60,400 bases of DNA. Source: a virus. The translations under genes and the position numbers were made by a program. Shown here piece by piece: positions 25,598 through 33,566 of the stretch. The DNA lies in IMG/VR virus record IMGVR_UViG_3300022689_000334, positions 1-60,400 of that record; one strand, 5' to 3'. The number at the start of each line of letters is the position of its first letter. Within the stretch, counting starts at the first letter, position 1. Below the pieces are notes generated by a model. It saw nothing but the letters and a program-made list of their open reading frames with translations, searched no databases and was not told where the DNA came from.

Positions 25598-25646
25598 GTG
25601 TTTGTCTTTACTTCTTTATATTAATCCACTTCGGCCAAAGTTGCAA
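25598..25646 (-). promoter_or_regulatory. Promoter with palindrome in the spacer and conserved leader
   Basis: Minus strand: TTGCAA (25641-25646), 17-bp spacer holding ACTTTGGCCGAAGT (25628-25641), TAATAT (25618-25623), then AAGTAAAGACAAACACACC. Confidence 0.8.
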
Positions 25647-25683
25647 GGGGTTGGCCAGAAAAAACTTTGCCAACCCCTTGCCA

Positions 25684-25836
25684 TTACTCAAGCTCAGGGT
25701 TTTCAGGGCTGGAGATTTTAATTTCAACTTGAACGGTGCCCCGGCTTTCAACGTAGTTGGCCATAGCGTTGACCCCGGCTTGAACAAGCTGACTACCAAC
25801 GACAACGACTCCAGCAAGGGTAAGGATAATTTTCAT
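25684..25836 (-). CDS. Small membrane or secreted protein, 50 aa
   Basis: A frame of 50 codons starts at ATG 25836. It begins MKIILTLAGVVVVGSQLVQA, a positively charged start followed by a 16-residue hydrophobic segment ending in a possible signal peptidase site. The rest is short and polar (VESRGTVQVEIK). It stands behind a conserved leader and an upstream operator palindrome. It could be a small holin-like, superinfection or periplasmic peptide; nothing distinguishes these. Confidence 0.6.
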   Translation of the reverse strand: MKIILTLAGVVVVGSQLVQAGVNAMANYVESRGTVQVEIKISSPENPELE

Positions 25837-25854
25837 GGCGGTCTCTGTGGTGTT

Positions 25855-25950
25855 TGGTGTTTTGTCTTTACCCTTTTATATTAACACCATGCAGAGGCCC
25901 TGAACCCGTATAACTACGGGGTTTCGGGGCAATACGCCAAATTGCGTACT
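25855..25950 (-). promoter_or_regulatory. Promoter/leader with upstream palindromic operator
   Basis: Minus strand: TAATAT (plus 25879-25884) followed by AAAAGGGTAAAGACAAAACACC. The -35 is weak. An imperfect copy of the AGTACGCCAAATGGCGTACT palindrome lies at 25931-25950, about 46 bp upstream, the same spacing as at 10552 and 45313. Confidence 0.65.
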
Positions 25951-25966
25951 CTTAAAACTGCACACG

Positions 25967-25994
25967 AAAAAGCCCCGCATAGAGTCGGGGCTTT
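25967..25994 (-). terminator. Rho-independent terminator
   Basis: AAAGCCCCG/CGGGGCTTT arms (plus 25969-25977 and 25986-25994) with an 8-base loop. On the minus strand the stem runs into TTTTTCG. It ends the gene at 26023-26448. Confidence 0.8.
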
Positions 25995-26022
25995 GCTGAA
26001 CCAGTATTAGTCTACCGGACCC

Positions 26023-26448
26023 TTAAGCCAGGTCTGAGCTGACCAGAGCAAAGGCAATGGTGCCGTCAGGGTTGAGGGTAGGAACCAGGCGAGAGATACG
26101 GCCTGATCCACGGTATGTCCTCTGCCCATTGCCGTCCTGTTGAGTATCCTGAGCAACTGCACCTGGAATAGGAAGGGGTCTGGTGGTGTCTGGCAGTTCA
26201 GGCCCCCCCTGGTCTACTGGAGTGAGGGCCAAGGGGTTTCTGTTGATAGGCACAGGGATGGGAAACCGTCGCCGTTTGGCCAGTAGCTCAGCCGGAGCTT
26301 GCGTGGAGTGGATGATGCAGCCGTCTGAAGCTGCGCCCTCAGGGGCAATGCTCGGGGCACCTGAGGGCAGGGCCGCAACAGCTGCTCCAGCAGCAACGGA
26401 ACCCAGGGCAGTAAGAGTAGTGAAGGTGATTGCAAGTGGCTTGTTCAT
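26023..26448 (-). CDS. Exported protein with signal peptide, 141 aa
   Basis: Starts MNKPLAITFTTLTALGSVAAGAAVA, a textbook signal peptide with an Ala-x-Ala site near residue 25. The mature part is Pro-rich, with a basic RRRFPIPVPINRNP stretch and one Cys (DGCIIH). It may act at the host envelope or be a secreted phage product. It is a single-gene unit with a leader and terminator. Confidence 0.65.
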   Translation of the reverse strand: MNKPLAITFTTLTALGSVAAGAAVAALPSGAPSIAPEGAASDGCIIHSTQAPAELLAKRRRFPIPVPINRNPLALTPVDQGGPELPDTTRPLPIPGAVAQDTQQDGNGQRTYRGSGRISRLVPTLNPDGTIAFALVSSDLA

Positions 26449-26459
26449 AGGGCGAAACT

Positions 26460-26493
26460 TGGTGGTGTTTTGTCTTTACCCCTTTATAATTGC
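26460..26493 (-). promoter_or_regulatory. Conserved leader and -10
   Basis: Minus strand: ATTATAAAGGGGTAAAGACAAAACACC, ending about 12 bp before the ATG at 26448. The -35 is unclear. Confidence 0.55.
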
Positions 26494-26541
26494 TTAATCC
26501 GGGTTATTTATCCCCGGTGAGATTACCTAACTTTGCCGGGT

Positions 26542-26958
26542 CTAGGAGTGAGGGCTGATGGCGTGTTCCAGATCCAGCATGAGATCTTCTGCCCAGTTTC
26601 TGGCTTTGGCCAAAGCTTCTTCAGGGGTTAAGCCTAATGTCCCGTCTGTGTGAAACAGGAATACTCCCTGAGGGCCTGTGGTGCGTATGGCGGCGCTGGC
26701 CCCAAAGGATGTCACCCAAAGCTCTATCTTGAGCTGCAAGCTGAGGCTGGAGACTGCATAAAACTCATCCGGTCGGGATGTCTGGTCAAAGCGAATACCG
26801 GGGAAGGCAAGGGCAATAGCCCCACGGATATGGTCATCTGCAGGGCGGTTGAGTTGAGGTTGCACGTTGAATAGTTCCGGTTGAATGTGCATGTCCTGAA
26901 GGGGAGAACTCCCCTCCAGCTTAAGGGTGTACTGGGAATTTCTCTCCCCTGGCTCCAT
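26542..26958 (-). CDS. Hypothetical protein, about 138 aa
   Basis: The start is uncertain: ATG 26958 overlaps the upstream gene by 38 bp, ATG 26892 is an alternative, and a TTG at 26991 is possible. The protein has strand pairs (FYAVSSLSLQLKIELWVTSFG, GVFLFHTDG) and a helical end (EEALAKARNWAEDLMLDLEHAI), where a perfect GCTTTGGCCAAAGC palindrome (26603-26616) encodes ALAKA. It is the last gene of the operon read from 28906. Confidence 0.55.
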   Translation of the reverse strand: MEPGERNSQYTLKLEGSSPLQDMHIQPELFNVQPQLNRPADDHIRGAIALAFPGIRFDQTSRPDEFYAVSSLSLQLKIELWVTSFGASAAIRTTGPQGVFLFHTDGTLGLTPEEALAKARNWAEDLMLDLEHAISPHS

Positions 26959-27904
26959 CCTGGAATACGGCAGGGACAGAGGGATGTTCAATCCACTTCA
27001 GGGGGGCCTTCCCCTGGATAGACCGTTCCCTGACCCAGGCGGGTCGGTCTCCCCAGGCCCAGACTGTATTGCCCCTGCCCTCTGCCCAGGCCTTAAAGTC
27101 AGCCAGCTGGGGGTCATCGCTGGCATCTCCGTACCCTGGCCAGATATCCAGGATGAAGCTATCGTAAGGGGTTTCAATGCCTGCAGCACAACTCTCCTGA
27201 TGACACCGTAGGGTTTCCCACAGGTCTCCCCTGAATGTGCCTACCAATTTGTCAGCATGGGGACTGCTTTCTGGAATGCAGTTAAAGACATCAACTACGG
27301 CAGGGTCAATCTCAATTATGGTCACGGTCTCAACTTCTGGCTTGGCCAGAATCTCAGAGGCCATCCAGCCCAGGCCCAATCCCCCGATCAACACATGACC
27401 ATGGGCAGCTTCTATCCCTGGTTTGCAGGTGATGATTTCCATCGGAGTCAGGCTCATCCAGGTGTCTTCGTTGTCCCATAGGATGGGAACGGGTATGTCC
27501 CCCGTAAAAAACGCCCAGGCATGATTGCCCTGGTCATCCCAGACTCGCATGGAATGAAACCCTGTCTTTTCCATGCCTGCTATGCCATCCCCACCGGCCA
27601 TGACCAGGCGAGTCTTTGCGTGATGCACTCTCCAGGCAAAAGCCCGGCCAGTGTCCATATCCAGGATGGCAGCAGAGATGTCAATCTGTCGTTCAAGCCA
27701 GTCAATGTAGGCATCTGCATCAAATAGCAACACCTCCCCGTTGCGCTGAATTTCCCAGTCCAAAGGGTCCGTTATGAGTCGGGCATGGTTCAGGGTGTGG
27801 GGACTTGAATCATTAAGCCCCTTCATCATGTTCACAATCTGATCCAGGTGTGCTGTCGTGATGCCGGTCAGGCCGTTGCTCAGAATTACGTCGTCATCAA
27901 GCAT
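26921..27904 (-). CDS. Spermidine synthase-like / SAM-type Rossmann protein
   Basis: 327 aa. ATG 27904 overlaps the upstream stop by 8 bp (ATGCTTGA). HVLIGGLGLGWMASEIL (about residue 173) is the nucleotide-binding loop of spermidine synthase-type methyltransferase folds and is followed by VTIIEIDPAVVDVF, whose acidic residues would bind the ribose of SAM or decarboxylated SAM. DSFILDIWPGYGDASDDPQ holds the catalytic-region Asp. The N-terminal 150 residues are a separate beta-rich part. Whether it makes polyamine or methylates something else cannot be told. Confidence 0.65.
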   Translation of the reverse strand: MLDDDVILSNGLTGITTAHLDQIVNMMKGLNDSSPHTLNHARLITDPLDWEIQRNGEVLLFDADAYIDWLERQIDISAAILDMDTGRAFAWRVHHAKTRLVMAGGDGIAGMEKTGFHSMRVWDDQGNHAWAFFTGDIPVPILWDNEDTWMSLTPMEIITCKPGIEAAHGHVLIGGLGLGWMASEILAKPEVETVTIIEIDPAVVDVFNCIPESSPHADKLVGTFRGDLWETLRCHQESCAAGIETPYDSFILDIWPGYGDASDDPQLADFKAWAEGRGNTVWAWGDRPAWVRERSIQGKAPLKWIEHPSVPAVFQDGARGEKFPVHP

Positions 27905-28610
27905 TAGCCAAGGTCTCCTGTGGTGTTTGTGTTTTGCAAGATGTTAGGCACCCATCAACGCATCGTTGCAGGATGTCTTCATGTAACCTTTGGCCGAAGT
28001 CATCAGCGTAGAGGCCGGACTGTTGCGCAATTTCTCGCCAGAGAGGAATCAACGCCCTGATACTGCTTACGTTCGGCGGGATGATTTGCTGGGTCAAGCC
28101 CGGTTCTGGGATGTACGCCAGGTCTTTCACCACGGCCAGAGCATTCGGGTGGCCGCAGACGACGGCAGGAAGATCAACCCGGTTGCAGGGAACACCCATT
28201 TCCTTGCAAGAGCTGGGCCACCAGATGGCGGCAAAGTCCACGACGATGATCTCATGGTCGTTGCTTTCGTCAATGACCGTCCCCGGCTCAACATCTCCCA
28301 CCAAAATATTCCAGGCATGAAACTCGTCTATGCGCCCCTCTGCCTGAGCTGCTTTGTTCTCGGCGCTGTTAAAGTCCATCTCCAGTCTCCACGGCGGGAA
28401 ACCCGAGTTATCCGGCTCGGCTACCCTGACACTGATGGAGCCAGCGCCAATATCCCAGGATTCATGGGTCAGGTCTCTCAGGGCAAAGGCCCCGATTGCG
28501 GCTGTCAAATGACAGAGCTGGTGACAATATTTAGGGGATGCCGCCATCATGGTGCGCGTGATGGAGTCCTGAAGCTGCCCCAGGGGGGCTGTGTCCTGTC
28601 CTATCAACAT
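27897..28610 (-). CDS. Hypothetical protein with possible Cys-His-Asp triad, 237 aa
   Basis: Start ATG 28610 is chosen because it overlaps the upstream stop by 7 bp; the frame is open to 28733 but would overlap the previous gene heavily. The pattern YCHQLCHLTAAIGAFAL ... DEFHAWNILVGD ... IIVVDFAAIWW resembles the Cys, His and Asp blocks of transglutaminase/NlpC-type peptidases and is similar to the smaller protein at 39283-39723. A Cys pair follows (WPSSCKEMGVPC). The enzyme assignment is tentative. Confidence 0.5.
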   Translation of the reverse strand: MLIGQDTAPLGQLQDSITRTMMAASPKYCHQLCHLTAAIGAFALRDLTHESWDIGAGSISVRVAEPDNSGFPPWRLEMDFNSAENKAAQAEGRIDEFHAWNILVGDVEPGTVIDESNDHEIIVVDFAAIWWPSSCKEMGVPCNRVDLPAVVCGHPNALAVVKDLAYIPEPGLTQQIIPPNVSSIRALIPLWREIAQQSGLYADDFGQRLHEDILQRCVDGCLTSCKTQTPQETLANA

Positions 28611-28906
28611 GGCTGTGTCCCCGCAGGTAGCCAGAGGGAAGACCGTCTGGTAGGGGTAGTGAGGTTCTGTAAGACGCGGCGGTAGATTGCCTGATTGCCC
28701 CGGTCTATCCAACGACCCTCGCAATAGGACCATTCCCTAAAACCAGCGTGATCCGGGGTGTCTTCCGTAACGACGAGAGCCCCGTCTATCTGGGTGACCA
28801 GACCTGTCTCTGCACTGGGCAGGCCATCGGCAATGGAGACTCCTGAAACGTTCGTTTCTTCCTCAGGGGGAAGACTATACAGGTCAAGGGTGCATTGGGC
28901 TGTCAT
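28604..28906 (-). CDS. Small hypothetical protein, 100 aa
   Basis: ATG 28906 stands directly behind a strong promoter and leader. The sequence is hydrophilic with a CEGRWIDRGNQAIYRRVLQN segment. It opens a four-gene leftward operon (28906 to 26542). No family recognised. Confidence 0.55.
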   Translation of the reverse strand: MTAQCTLDLYSLPPEEETNVSGVSIADGLPSAETGLVTQIDGALVVTEDTPDHAGFREWSYCEGRWIDRGNQAIYRRVLQNLTTPTRRSSLWLPAGTQPC

Positions 28907-28914
28907 CGGGTCTT

Positions 28915-28966
28915 TCGTGTTTTGTCTTTACCCTTTTATATTACTCCCCTGCCCCTAACTTGTAAA
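28915..28966 (-). promoter_or_regulatory. Promoter TTTACA-17-TAATAT with conserved leader
   Basis: Minus strand: TTTACA (plus 28961-28966), 17-bp spacer without the palindrome, TAATAT (28938-28943), then AAAAGGGTAAAGACAAAACACG. One of the closest matches to a housekeeping sigma consensus in the window. Confidence 0.8.
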
Positions 28967-28969
28967 GGG

Positions 28970-29007
28970 GTAAATAAAATAAAAACGGTATGCCTTGCAG
29001 CACACCG
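28970..29007 (-). terminator. Terminator of the capsid operon
   Basis: Minus strand: CGGTGTGC pairs with GCATACCG (one G-T) and is followed by TTTTTATTTTATTT. It lies 37 bp after the stop at 29044. Confidence 0.75.
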
Positions 29008-29043
29008 CTTTGAATGTTTGCAGAGATTACGACGTGGAACTTC

Positions 29044-29874
29044 TTAATAACCCATTAAGCCACTTAAACCCTTTCTCGTAAAGACTCTGGTTCCACGGCC
29101 AACGCTACCGCCCACCCTGAGGGTTTCTGGGTCTCCAGGGGTGATGGGCACCCCTCCCTCATCCAGCAATATCTCTTCCCCTTTGGCTATGCGCTTAAGC
29201 CTTGCCAGGGTGTCGTCATAGCGTTTTCGGACATCCTCTCTGGCTCCATAGCGCAAATCCAGGAAGTAACGGGCTAACTGGATATTGATGTGTGCTAAAG
29301 CCCTGGGAACAGGCTTAATGGCCCTGAGTTCCGGGATTGAGTATCGGGCTGCCAAGATTGGTTCCATCTCTGACACCCCTTGCACCAGAGCATCCCAGAT
29401 TTGCACTAGATTGATCTGTCCATTATTCAGATTATCCAGATCGCTCAGGTCCAGAGCATCCAGGCCCCCTGACTCCCCTGCGGTGCGATAGTCAACGGTC
29501 GTTGCATAGGCAAAGGGTTCATAACCAGGAATGATAACGGGGTCACCGCCCGAGTCACCGCCCGAGTCACCGCCTGGAACAGGTTGGCCGACGACGCCCA
29601 GGGAGACATATTGCTGAAACTCGTTTCCGCCCAGAGCATAGTTAAACGTCAGGGAAACGGTATCTCCGTCATCCCAAGTTTCCGGGGCCGGGAAGCTGTA
29701 TCCGTAGACCCCCTTAACAATCGACCCGTTCACCGTCACCGACACTTCTTCAACACTGATCAGCTGGGTGTTGTGAATTAGCGAGACTACGGGCAGTTCA
29801 TCAGAGTTTATAAGTCGTCCATCTGCTTCAATGGCAAAGGTATTTTCAAATAACCTGCCGGGAGTGATTTGCAT
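29044..29874 (-). CDS. Head-tail connector, DUF1320 (Mu gp36-like)
   Basis: 276 aa. The C-terminal half carries the DUF1320 signature: LDALDLSDLDNLNNGQIN, then AARYSIPELRAIKPVPRALAH and LARYFLDLRYGA (in parts), a helical adaptor bound under the portal. The N-terminal 110 residues are a beta domain (VSVTVNGSIVKGVYGY) followed by a Gly/Asp/Ser-repeat linker (GGDSGGDSGGD), an addition not found in short DUF1320 proteins. The ATG at 29874 directly abuts the palindrome at 29875-29888. Confidence 0.75.
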   Translation of the reverse strand: MQITPGRLFENTFAIEADGRLINSDELPVVSLIHNTQLISVEEVSVTVNGSIVKGVYGYSFPAPETWDDGDTVSLTFNYALGGNEFQQYVSLGVVGQPVPGGDSGGDSGGDPVIIPGYEPFAYATTVDYRTAGESGGLDALDLSDLDNLNNGQINLVQIWDALVQGVSEMEPILAARYSIPELRAIKPVPRALAHINIQLARYFLDLRYGAREDVRKRYDDTLARLKRIAKGEEILLDEGGVPITPGDPETLRVGGSVGRGTRVFTRKGLSGLMGY

Positions 29875-29888
29875 ACTTTGGCCAAAGT
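29875..29888. repeat. Perfect 14-bp palindrome filling the whole intergenic gap
   Basis: ACTTTGGCCAAAGT lies exactly between the TAA stop of the gene at 29888 (sharing its last A) and the ATG of the DUF1320 gene. Confidence 0.85.
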
Positions 29889-30343
29889 TACTCCGGGTTG
29901 CAGACCAACAAGGGTTTTACCTCAGGCCACTTAGCCCGAGCCGTCCCCATTAGGTCTGCCTTGTCGGGCACCTCATCCAGGGATTCATAAGGCCGATTAT
30001 CGACCACGGCCTGGGCTGACCCCCTGCCGATGCCGCTGACCTTGCTAAAGACCCGGATAAGGTCATCCAGGGAAGCTGAGTTGATGTCTACCGGCTCTGA
30101 TTCTTCTGCTGGTTCCTCATCAGTCAGTTGCACTTCTGGATTAGAAATTGCAACTTCTGTATGACCAGCAGGGTCTTCAGGTTCAATGGCCTCAATCACT
30201 TGATGGGGCAAGCTGAGTAGACGATTAGCAACATCCTCGGGGAGTTGAACAGTATCCCCTTTCACATAGGTTCCCCCATACCTGAGCCGACTGAGGACCC
30301 TATAAGACTTGAGTTCAGGGGATGACTGGGTGTCTTCTGCCAT
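29888..30343 (-). CDS. Helix-hairpin-helix protein of the head-tail module
   Basis: 151 aa. Residues 90-140 (DINSASLDDLIRVFSKVSGIG, then RGSAQAVVDNRPYESLDEV) are a ComEA-like helix-hairpin-helix, often found in phage proteins between capsid and DUF1320. The N-terminal part (RVLSRLRYGGTYVKGDTVQLP) resembles a small SH3-like barrel. An acidic linker joins them. DNA contact at the head vertex is a reasonable guess. Confidence 0.65.
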   Translation of the reverse strand: MAEDTQSSPELKSYRVLSRLRYGGTYVKGDTVQLPEDVANRLLSLPHQVIEAIEPEDPAGHTEVAISNPEVQLTDEEPAEESEPVDINSASLDDLIRVFSKVSGIGRGSAQAVVDNRPYESLDEVPDKADLMGTARAKWPEVKPLLVCNPE

Positions 30344-30352
30344 GGCTACTTA

Positions 30353-31303
30353 TCAGGGGTGAACGTCTTTGATGAGAAATCCGAACATGGGAGCAGTGAC
30401 AATCTCTTGCAGGTGCTCCCCTACGCGCACGTAGCGACCTCCATCTAAGCCGATGTCCTGGTCAAACCAGTTATAGGTTCTACGGGCACCCCATTGAGCC
30501 GTCAGGCCCCAGGTCATCCCGGATTGCACCGTAGCTGTCGGGTCAATCCGCAGAAGGGCAATGTCGTGGTCCCACAGACGAGACAGGTTTGCAGGCATAC
30601 CAGGACGGTTCGTATCCAGCCACGCGCTGCCTACGACCAACTGCATGTTGAACATTTCTTCAAAGAACGCCCTGGGCACCAGACCGTTGCGACCATCGTT
30701 ACCGTGATAGGCCGAGATCATCTTGGGATGCCGACGAATCCAGCCCCAGGTATTTTCCCCCATGATGGCCATGTTGGGCTTGGCAATCATGACGGACTTG
30801 GCTTCCTCAAGCACCCCGATGGGGTCGCTCTCAGTGGCCGGGGTCGTTGGGTCAATCGTGTAGTTGCTGAACTGGTCTGCCCCCGCCAGGGTCATCAGGT
30901 TTCCAGCAGGGTAGTTGTTGGTATTGAAAACCGTGTTAACTACTCGCAACTCGCGGTCAAGCAACATCCAGTTCGTGATGTGCTCAGTATTCTCATCCAG
31001 CGGGTCATAGCCGGGGCCTGAGTTGTCAATGTCCTTTTGCGGAACGGGATTCTGCAGACCGTAATCTTTGGTGCGGCCTTCCCGCATGTCAAAACCAAAC
31101 TCAACGTTCTGCACCTGACCTGTGCGGCCTACGAGCGTGTCAACCCGCTTAAAGGCTTCATCCAGTCGGTATTGCTTCCAGTCAAACCGTTCACCGCCAA
31201 CGGGCTTACGGGGAAGAACGATGTCTGAAATCAGTTCCTCATTTGTGTACTGGATGGCTATGGCCGTTCTGCGACGGTCTACGGGAAATTGTGCTAGTGG
31301 CAT
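30353..31303 (-). CDS. Major capsid protein
   Basis: 316 aa from ATG 31303. It is the expected gene after protease/scaffold and decoration proteins. Typical HK97-fold features include an N-terminal arm (YTNEELISDIVLPRKPVGG), a central GENTWGWIRRHPKMI helix, LVVGSAWLDTN, and C-terminal DQDIGLDGGRYVRVGEHLQEIV. Length and acidic/aromatic composition fit capsid proteins of the GPO/P22-coat-like major capsid families next to MuF genes. Confidence 0.8.
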   Translation of the reverse strand: MPLAQFPVDRRRTAIAIQYTNEELISDIVLPRKPVGGERFDWKQYRLDEAFKRVDTLVGRTGQVQNVEFGFDMREGRTKDYGLQNPVPQKDIDNSGPGYDPLDENTEHITNWMLLDRELRVVNTVFNTNNYPAGNLMTLAGADQFSNYTIDPTTPATESDPIGVLEEAKSVMIAKPNMAIMGENTWGWIRRHPKMISAYHGNDGRNGLVPRAFFEEMFNMQLVVGSAWLDTNRPGMPANLSRLWDHDIALLRIDPTATVQSGMTWGLTAQWGARRTYNWFDQDIGLDGGRYVRVGEHLQEIVTAPMFGFLIKDVHP

Positions 31304-31344
31304 GGGTTACCTACTCCTTAGGGACAGGGGATAAGACAAAAGAA

Positions 31345-31761
31345 TTACGGGTGTACGCTGCGGAAAATTACGACAGGGCCTATAACTCCCTCAGCAGCAG
31401 TGATGCCGGCATAACCGAGAATCTGGTTGCCAGCAGCAGCAGTAACGGCCCGTCCCTGTGCATCAGAGGTGACTGGAGCACCCCGCTCAACGACGCCGCC
31501 GTACAGAACCCGTGGATACTCGCTCATCACGACATCCACGGTGTCACCTTCCACAAGCTTGATTTCAGGCCTCTCCTGGCCGATGGGGTAGGGGTCATCT
31601 ACGCTGTCAGGGATGTAGCTCACCCCCAGTGAAAAGTCAGCAGCAGAAGTAGCTTCAACGACATGCCCGTCATCAGCGCCAAACTTGACGATGCGATTGG
31701 GCCGGATATCACCTCCGCACCGGAAGGATGTAGTAATCCCATTTCTTTGGATTAACGGCAT
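31345..31761 (-). CDS. Head decoration protein, DUF2190-like
   Basis: 138 aa, ATG 31761 preceded by AGGAG. The all-beta pattern with IRPNRIVKFGADDGHVVEAT, GDTVDVVMSEYPRVLYGG and RGAPVTSDAQGRAVTA is that of DUF2190/decoration proteins that trimerise on the capsid. It lies directly before the capsid gene. Confidence 0.7.
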   Translation of the reverse strand: MPLIQRNGITTSFRCGGDIRPNRIVKFGADDGHVVEATSAADFSLGVSYIPDSVDDPYPIGQERPEIKLVEGDTVDVVMSEYPRVLYGGVVERGAPVTSDAQGRAVTAAAGNQILGYAGITAAEGVIGPVVIFRSVHP

Positions 31762-31791
31762 CTGGGTCTCCTATCAGGGGTAAAGGGGTAA

Positions 31792-31827
31792 AGAAAAACC
31801 GTTTGTCACGGATAAACAGACAAACAG
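31792..31827 (-). terminator. Terminator-like hairpin between protease/scaffold and decoration genes
   Basis: Minus strand: CTGTTTGTC pairs with GACAAACGG (one G-T) around an 11-base loop and is followed by TTTTTCTTT. Partial termination here would set protease and scaffold against capsid expression, or the downstream genes have their own promoter. Confidence 0.55.
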
Positions 31828-31841
31828 AAGAACGGGGAAAC

Positions 31842-33518
31842 TTAAACCTGGAGATTGTTTTCAGCAATCACATGGTCAAGAGCGGCTTTGAAGTCTACTT
31901 CTTTGCCAGCTTGCTTTTGTTGATGTCGGTAGGTTTCAGCCAGTTGAACCAGATCTTCAGGGGTTACAGCTTCCACACTTTCGCCGCCATCATCCGGGGT
32001 CAGTTCCTCGTGCAAGGTTGCAAACACAGCAGCAACCGACTCCAGGTGAGACCTGAACCAGGCCCCCTGCTCTTTACCCAGGGATGCGCCAAATTCGGCC
32101 AAAGTGTATGGCTCTCCCTCAGAGTGATTCATCACCCCAGGCAGGCGCGTTGCCGTGTGGCCATTCAGGATTGAGGCTGGCAGTTTCATCTGATTGACTG
32201 CGGCCTTCCAGTCTGACTGTCTGGCTATGGCTTGTTGCTCGGCCAGAGCTGTGGTTAGGGAGTTGCGATCTGATTCCAGTTGACTGATTCGGCCCAGGGC
32301 TTGTTGGAGTTGACGTTGTAGAGCGTCCATAGATGATGCAGAAGTTTGATCAGGGGAGGGGTGAGGGATTGGAGCTGGATCTGTGTTCGGGGCCGGGGCC
32401 GGGGATGGAGCCGAAGGAGTCTCAGGCGGGGTTTCCTCTCCAGGTGGAACCGGAGAAGGAGGCCCTGACTCCTGACCCTGATTGCCGTCCCCTTGATTGC
32501 CCTCATCAGGAACGGTCGGGGTCGGGGTTGCATCCTGCTCTGGGGTTGCTGGATCAGAGTGAGTGCCTTTGGGCTTTGCACTGGATGGCATAGTGTCTTC
32601 CTCCTGGTAAACGGGTTGTCCAAGTCTTTCTTCAACCAGTGCATAGATGTCGTTGAACATCCGATACATCCGGTCTTCTAGGTCTTCTAGGTCCCTTATG
32701 TCAGCAACCAATCCTTCCCCCTGCTCCGGGGAACTGACCAGGGCTGTCATTTGGTCAAGGGTTTCTTTGGGTAGAACGGCCTCAGCTGCCTCTACCCCTT
32801 GTTCAGCGATGATGCGATCACGCATCCGCCCGAGCATGTCAGCAGAGGCGCGAACTGCATTAGACAACGCCCAGAGGTAGTCACTGGATGCAGCCCAAAA
32901 TGCAAAATCGTGAACCCCTTCGCTTGCTGAACGACTGGGTTCTTCACTGAGCAAGACGGTGTGTTCCGGGATGTTGTCCTCGGATAGGTCAAGAGACATC
33001 CCCTTCACTGCAGGCGGATCAACTCCCAACAAGGCAATGTGACGAAGCGCAAGTTTGCCGGGGCTGGGATTAGTCGGGGCATCTCCAAAGTAGATTGAAC
33101 TGGAAATGCCTGTAATCTGTCCGTTCTGAATCCACTCCCTTGCAATGGGAGCAATCTTTTCAAAGTAGGCAAACAGGCTGTCCCCGACTCTCTTAAGAAA
33201 CTTGGGAAAGCCAAATGCCAGGTTCCTGAGCAAGAGTTGTTGGTGCTTCTCTGCATCGTCCCCGGCACCATCAGGGTCCGCAAAGTGCCCGTCTACGTCA
33301 TGGCTCACGATCAACGGGGCGCGGAACACCTCAGGGTTGTAAGACTGAACCATCTCGTCCAGTTCTTCTAGGGTCCACTCCTTGCTGAACCCCATTGAGT
33401 CCGTATGCAGACCAGCCCTGAATATCTCCAGGCCAACTAGATTCTCATCCCCTTCAAACAGGACTATCCGAATTTTGTTTTTACCAGTTGGCTTTTCAGG
33501 GGCAATGGTCGTGGGCAT
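31842..33518 (-). CDS. Prohead protease fused to scaffold
   Basis: 558 aa from ATG 33518 (the frame is open to a TTG at 33557). Residues 1-190 match Mu gpI-like prohead proteases: EIFRAGLHTD, WTLEELDEMVQSYNP, APLIVSHD (probable catalytic His region) and SSIYFGD followed by LRHIALLGVDPPAVKGM. A Pro-rich linker (about 310-370) leads to a coiled coil (MDALQRQLQQALGRISQLESD) and a helical scaffold end. Such protease-scaffold fusions are autocleaved during capsid maturation. A palindrome copy at 32092 encodes TLAEF. Confidence 0.75.
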   Translation of the reverse strand: MPTTIAPEKPTGKNKIRIVLFEGDENLVGLEIFRAGLHTDSMGFSKEWTLEELDEMVQSYNPEVFRAPLIVSHDVDGHFADPDGAGDDAEKHQQLLLRNLAFGFPKFLKRVGDSLFAYFEKIAPIAREWIQNGQITGISSSIYFGDAPTNPSPGKLALRHIALLGVDPPAVKGMSLDLSEDNIPEHTVLLSEEPSRSASEGVHDFAFWAASSDYLWALSNAVRASADMLGRMRDRIIAEQGVEAAEAVLPKETLDQMTALVSSPEQGEGLVADIRDLEDLEDRMYRMFNDIYALVEERLGQPVYQEEDTMPSSAKPKGTHSDPATPEQDATPTPTVPDEGNQGDGNQGQESGPPSPVPPGEETPPETPSAPSPAPAPNTDPAPIPHPSPDQTSASSMDALQRQLQQALGRISQLESDRNSLTTALAEQQAIARQSDWKAAVNQMKLPASILNGHTATRLPGVMNHSEGEPYTLAEFGASLGKEQGAWFRSHLESVAAVFATLHEELTPDDGGESVEAVTPEDLVQLAETYRHQQKQAGKEVDFKAALDHVIAENNLQV

Positions 33519-33566
33519 GTCGGAACCTGTAAAAACTCCAAGATTGCTCTGACCCAAGGTATTCGC

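Noticed and set aside
28960-28990. Leader-like GGGGTAAATAAAATAAAAAC on the plus strand
   Set aside because: It is the complement of the minus-strand promoter -35 region and of a terminator U tract; no gene follows on the plus strand.
31770-31800. Leader-like GGGGTAAAGGGGTAAAGAAAAACC on the plus strand
   Set aside because: No plus-strand gene follows, no -35/-10 precedes it, and the A run is the U tract of the minus-strand terminator.
32812-32827. GATGCGATCACGCATC as a HIP1-like site
   Set aside because: A single coding palindrome; GCGATCGC itself was not noticed in the window, so host-type HIP1 enrichment is not supported.
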